The notes below the pieces were generated by a model. That model was not told the DNA's origin, did not search any database, and saw only the letters and a program-made list of their open reading frames with translations. The position numbers and the translations under genes are program-made. Shown here piece by piece: positions 14,313-15,643 of a stretch of DNA of 15,643 nucleotides. The DNA is from CAYGWP01 sp964353455 (lineage in GTDB: Bacteria; Planctomycetota; Phycisphaerae; FEN-1346): positions 1 through 15,643 of the forward strand of contig CAYGWP010000528.1 of NCBI GenBank assembly GCA_964353455.1, read 5' to 3'. Position 1 is the stretch's first letter; the number at the start of each line of letters is the position of its first letter.

Positions 14313-14690
14313 CTAACCGGGACTTCTGTCGCCCTCCGCCTCGGGTTTCGGGGCCATGCCGCGGATGGCATCGGCCACCGTCGGGTACAGGTCGAAGAGG
14401 CGTTCCAGCCGCGAGATGTGGAGGATCGTCGCAACCGCCGTGTGGAGGTTGGCGAATGCGATCTTGCCGCCGCGGGCCGCGTAATGATGATGCACCCGCA
14501 CCATGGCCCCAAGGCCCCAACTGGAGGCGTACGTCAGGCGCCCCAGGTCGAGGACGACCCGGGCATCCCCCTCATCGAGGAGCGAGTCCATCTTGGCGAT
14601 GAAGATGGCGGTGGTTGTGTGGTCGAGGCCGCCATCAAGCGCCAGGAGAGTGACGCCCTCCGTGCCGCTCGGCCGCTGCCGGATCTCCAT
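14313..14690 (-). CDS. STAS-domain protein, anti-sigma factor antagonist-like
   Basis: A 125-residue single STAS domain of the SpoIIAA/RsbV type, a cytoplasmic partner-switching protein that normally binds and inhibits an anti-sigma or kinase partner depending on serine phosphorylation. The core is VVLDLGRLTYASSWGLGAMV (45-64). Aligned to SpoIIAA DSSGLG it reads SSWGLG, so S57 occupies the phosphorylated serine position, S56 replaces the usual aspartate and W58 the next serine. The LERLFDLYPTVADAI helix (95-109) is typical of the C-terminus. I chose the ATG at 14690 because AGAGGG lies 5 bases upstream and the domain begins straight away; an ATG at 14735 would add 15 residues. No kinase (RsbW-like) or sigma gene is adjacent, so the partner is encoded elsewhere or the role differs. 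Confidence 0.86.
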   Translation of the reverse strand: MEIRQRPSGTEGVTLLALDGGLDHTTTAIFIAKMDSLLDEGDARVVLDLGRLTYASSWGLGAMVRVHHHYAARGGKIAFANLHTAVATILHISRLERLFDLYPTVADAIRGMAPKPEAEGDRSPG

Positions 14691-15243
14691 GGCCGCCCTC
14701 TCGCTGACTGGAACCCTTGTTTCAGGATGCACCATCCTACCGGCGGGCGGGAACGTGTCAACCTCTTACGCAGATCTCTTGCGCAGATCCGCTCCTCGCA
14801 AGTAGTACCCTCTCCTCTTGTGGGAGAGGCGAACAGCATCCGCGGCGGGGAATTTCCGCCGATTGTGCCAACCCGTTGTCACAGGGCGCCGGTATCTGTT
14901 ACACCTCCGGCCGCATGGGGCGATATAAGGATAAGGAGTGGAGCCGTGTGGGACCGTCACCCTTGCCCTGGGATGGGCTCGCGGGCGGACGGCGCCAAAG
15001 AGCATCGGCCAGCCAAGACGGACAGGGGGGCACGCTGGCGGCCGGCAGGCCGCGCCGTCCGTCCAACGGACAACAGAACTGTCTCTCTTCAACCCCGTAC
15101 GGCCTGGGTCACGCCCCCCTGATTACGTTTCACGTGGCCCAGGTCCTCGGGCTAGAGCACTTTAAGGTTGGATAGTGGCGCGGCGGGTCTCCAGACCCGC
15201 CGCGCAGAGTGTGAATCCAGCGCTGTCACCTCCCTATTTGCGC
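14691..15243. other. Non-coding gap, no gene recognised
   Basis: About 550 bp between the STAS gene and the promoter of the rightward oxidoreductase. ORFs on both strands are arginine/proline-rich with no recognisable domain. Weak stem-loops occur: CCTCTCC (14809-14815) with GGAGAGG (14823-14829), and GGCGG/CCGCC around an AATT centre near 14843-14860. An AAGGAG sequence at about 14932 precedes a GTG at 14947 that would open a 58-codon frame ending at 15122, but its product has no protein-like character. The clear element here is the palindrome at 15178-15205. Confidence 0.5.
15178..15205. repeat. 13-bp palindrome of the GCGCGGCGGG family
   Basis: GCGCGGCGGGTCT (15178-15190) and its exact complement AGACCCGCCGCGC (15193-15205) flank CC. 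The arm is the same sequence type as 257-268 and 11502-11513. There is no T-tract on either side. It lies 39 bp upstream of the putative oxidoreductase promoter, and no leftward gene ends near it, so it is better seen as a dispersed repeat than as a terminator. Confidence 0.92.
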
Positions 15244-15272
15244 TTGACCCCCGACCCCGGCCCAGTTACATT
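15244..15272 (+). promoter_or_regulatory. Putative sigma70 promoter inside a stem-loop
   Basis: TTGACC (15244-15249, 5 of 6) and TACATT (15267-15272, 4 of 6) are 17 bp apart, upstream of the rightward oxidoreductase ATG at 15349. The -10 box sits in the loop of an inverted repeat: CCCGACCCC (15250-15258) pairs with GGGGTCGGG (15286-15294), and GGCCC (15259-15263) pairs with GGGCC (15276-15280). This could be an operator or a structure around the transcription start. Confidence 0.5.
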
Positions 15273-15348
15273 CGCGGGCCACGTGGGGGTCGGGACTCCC
15301 GCAAGTCGAAGGACTGACCGGTCTGAACTATAGCAGGAGCCAACAATC

Positions 15349-15643
15349 ATGCAACACAAGTCACAGATCACGCGGCGTTCGTTCCTCAAGCACGTGGGCG
15401 TGGCCGGCGTCGGCGCGTTGGCGGCGCCGCGCATCCTGCCGTCGGGCGCCTTGGGCGCGAATGCGCCCAGCAAGAAACTGAACATCGCGATGCTGGCCTG
15501 CGGCGGCCGGAGCGGGCAGATCCTGCCCTCGTTCATCAACGAGAACATTGTGGCGGTCTGCGATGTCGACGCCCGGCAGATCGATCGGATAAAAAAGATG
15601 GCCACCGAGAGGCACGGCGAGGCCGGCGCGGCGATGGCCAAGG
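15349..15643 (+). CDS. Gfo/Idh/MocA oxidoreductase with Tat signal, 5' part
   Basis: Only the first 98 codons are in the window; the gene runs off the right edge. The N-terminus is a twin-arginine signal: TRRSFLK (8-14, R9 and R10), then a moderately hydrophobic stretch rich in Gly/Ala/Val and a probable cleavage region near GALGAN. The mature part opens with KKLNIAMLACGGRSGQIL, matching the first beta strand and nucleotide-binding loop of Gfo/Idh/MocA NAD(P)-dependent dehydrogenases, followed by IVAVCDVD, whose aspartates sit where the NAD ribose is bound. Such exported sugar-type oxidoreductases are abundant in planctomycetes. The substrate cannot be deduced. AGGAG lies 9 bases before the ATG, supporting this start. 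It would depend on the Tat system whose TatC is encoded in this window. Confidence 0.85.
   Translation, partial: MQHKSQITRRSFLKHVGVAGVGALAAPRILPSGALGANAPSKKLNIAMLACGGRSGQILPSFINENIVAVCDVDARQIDRIKKMATERHGEAGAAMAK

Noticed and set aside
14947..15122. A 58-codon small ORF with GTG start and AAGGAG upstream
   Set aside because: The ribosome-site match is attractive, but the product is Arg/Pro-rich without hydrophobic or structural pattern and resembles translated non-coding GC-rich DNA.

Overview
The window is GC-rich, almost fully coding bacterial chromosome, with 11 genes I can support plus the 5' part of a twelfth. Most genes read leftward. The content suggests a planctomycete or a close relative (Planctomycetota, PVC group): a Gfo/Idh/MocA oxidoreductase with a twin-arginine signal, a HEAT-repeat lipoprotein, a two-domain redoxin, and intergenic DNA full of short palindromic and tandem elements. 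The assignment is inference from gene content and style; no rRNA or other marker gene is present.

Layout, left to right. Bases 1-417 are non-coding and highly structured: a nested inverted repeat with two GC-rich palindromes, then an 8-bp tandem array. Leftward genes follow: a membrane-anchored metallophosphoesterase, an orphan DUF1016/YhcG-type PDDEXK nuclease and hisI. A 32-bp inverted repeat made of CAGAG-type units separates hisI from recG. A divergent intergenic region leads to a rightward exported redoxin, which converges on a leftward universal stress protein. Further leftward genes are a GT-B glycosyltransferase resembling glycogen synthase (with a clear intrinsic terminator), a HEAT-repeat lipoprotein, an endonuclease III-type glycosylase, tatC, a B12-binding radical SAM enzyme closely upstream of tatC, and a STAS-domain protein. 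The right edge holds a non-coding stretch with another palindrome and a likely promoter, then the start of the rightward Gfo/Idh/MocA oxidoreductase.

Functionally this is mostly housekeeping: histidine synthesis, DNA repair and recombination (RecG, endonuclease III), protein export (TatC, with a probable Tat substrate encoded about 2.6 kb away), stress response and carbohydrate metabolism. The genes do not form one pathway. I found no tRNA, rRNA, CRISPR array, insertion sequence, phage gene or recognisable multi-gene defence system.

The least ordinary signals are the families of intergenic palindromes shared between distant loci, a 4 x 24-bp array beside tatC, a charged 8-residue repeat tail and an enlarged first periplasmic loop on TatC, and altered active-site motifs in the metallophosphoesterase and in the second redoxin domain. 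I do not see a clear new biological system; the repeats are the best lead.
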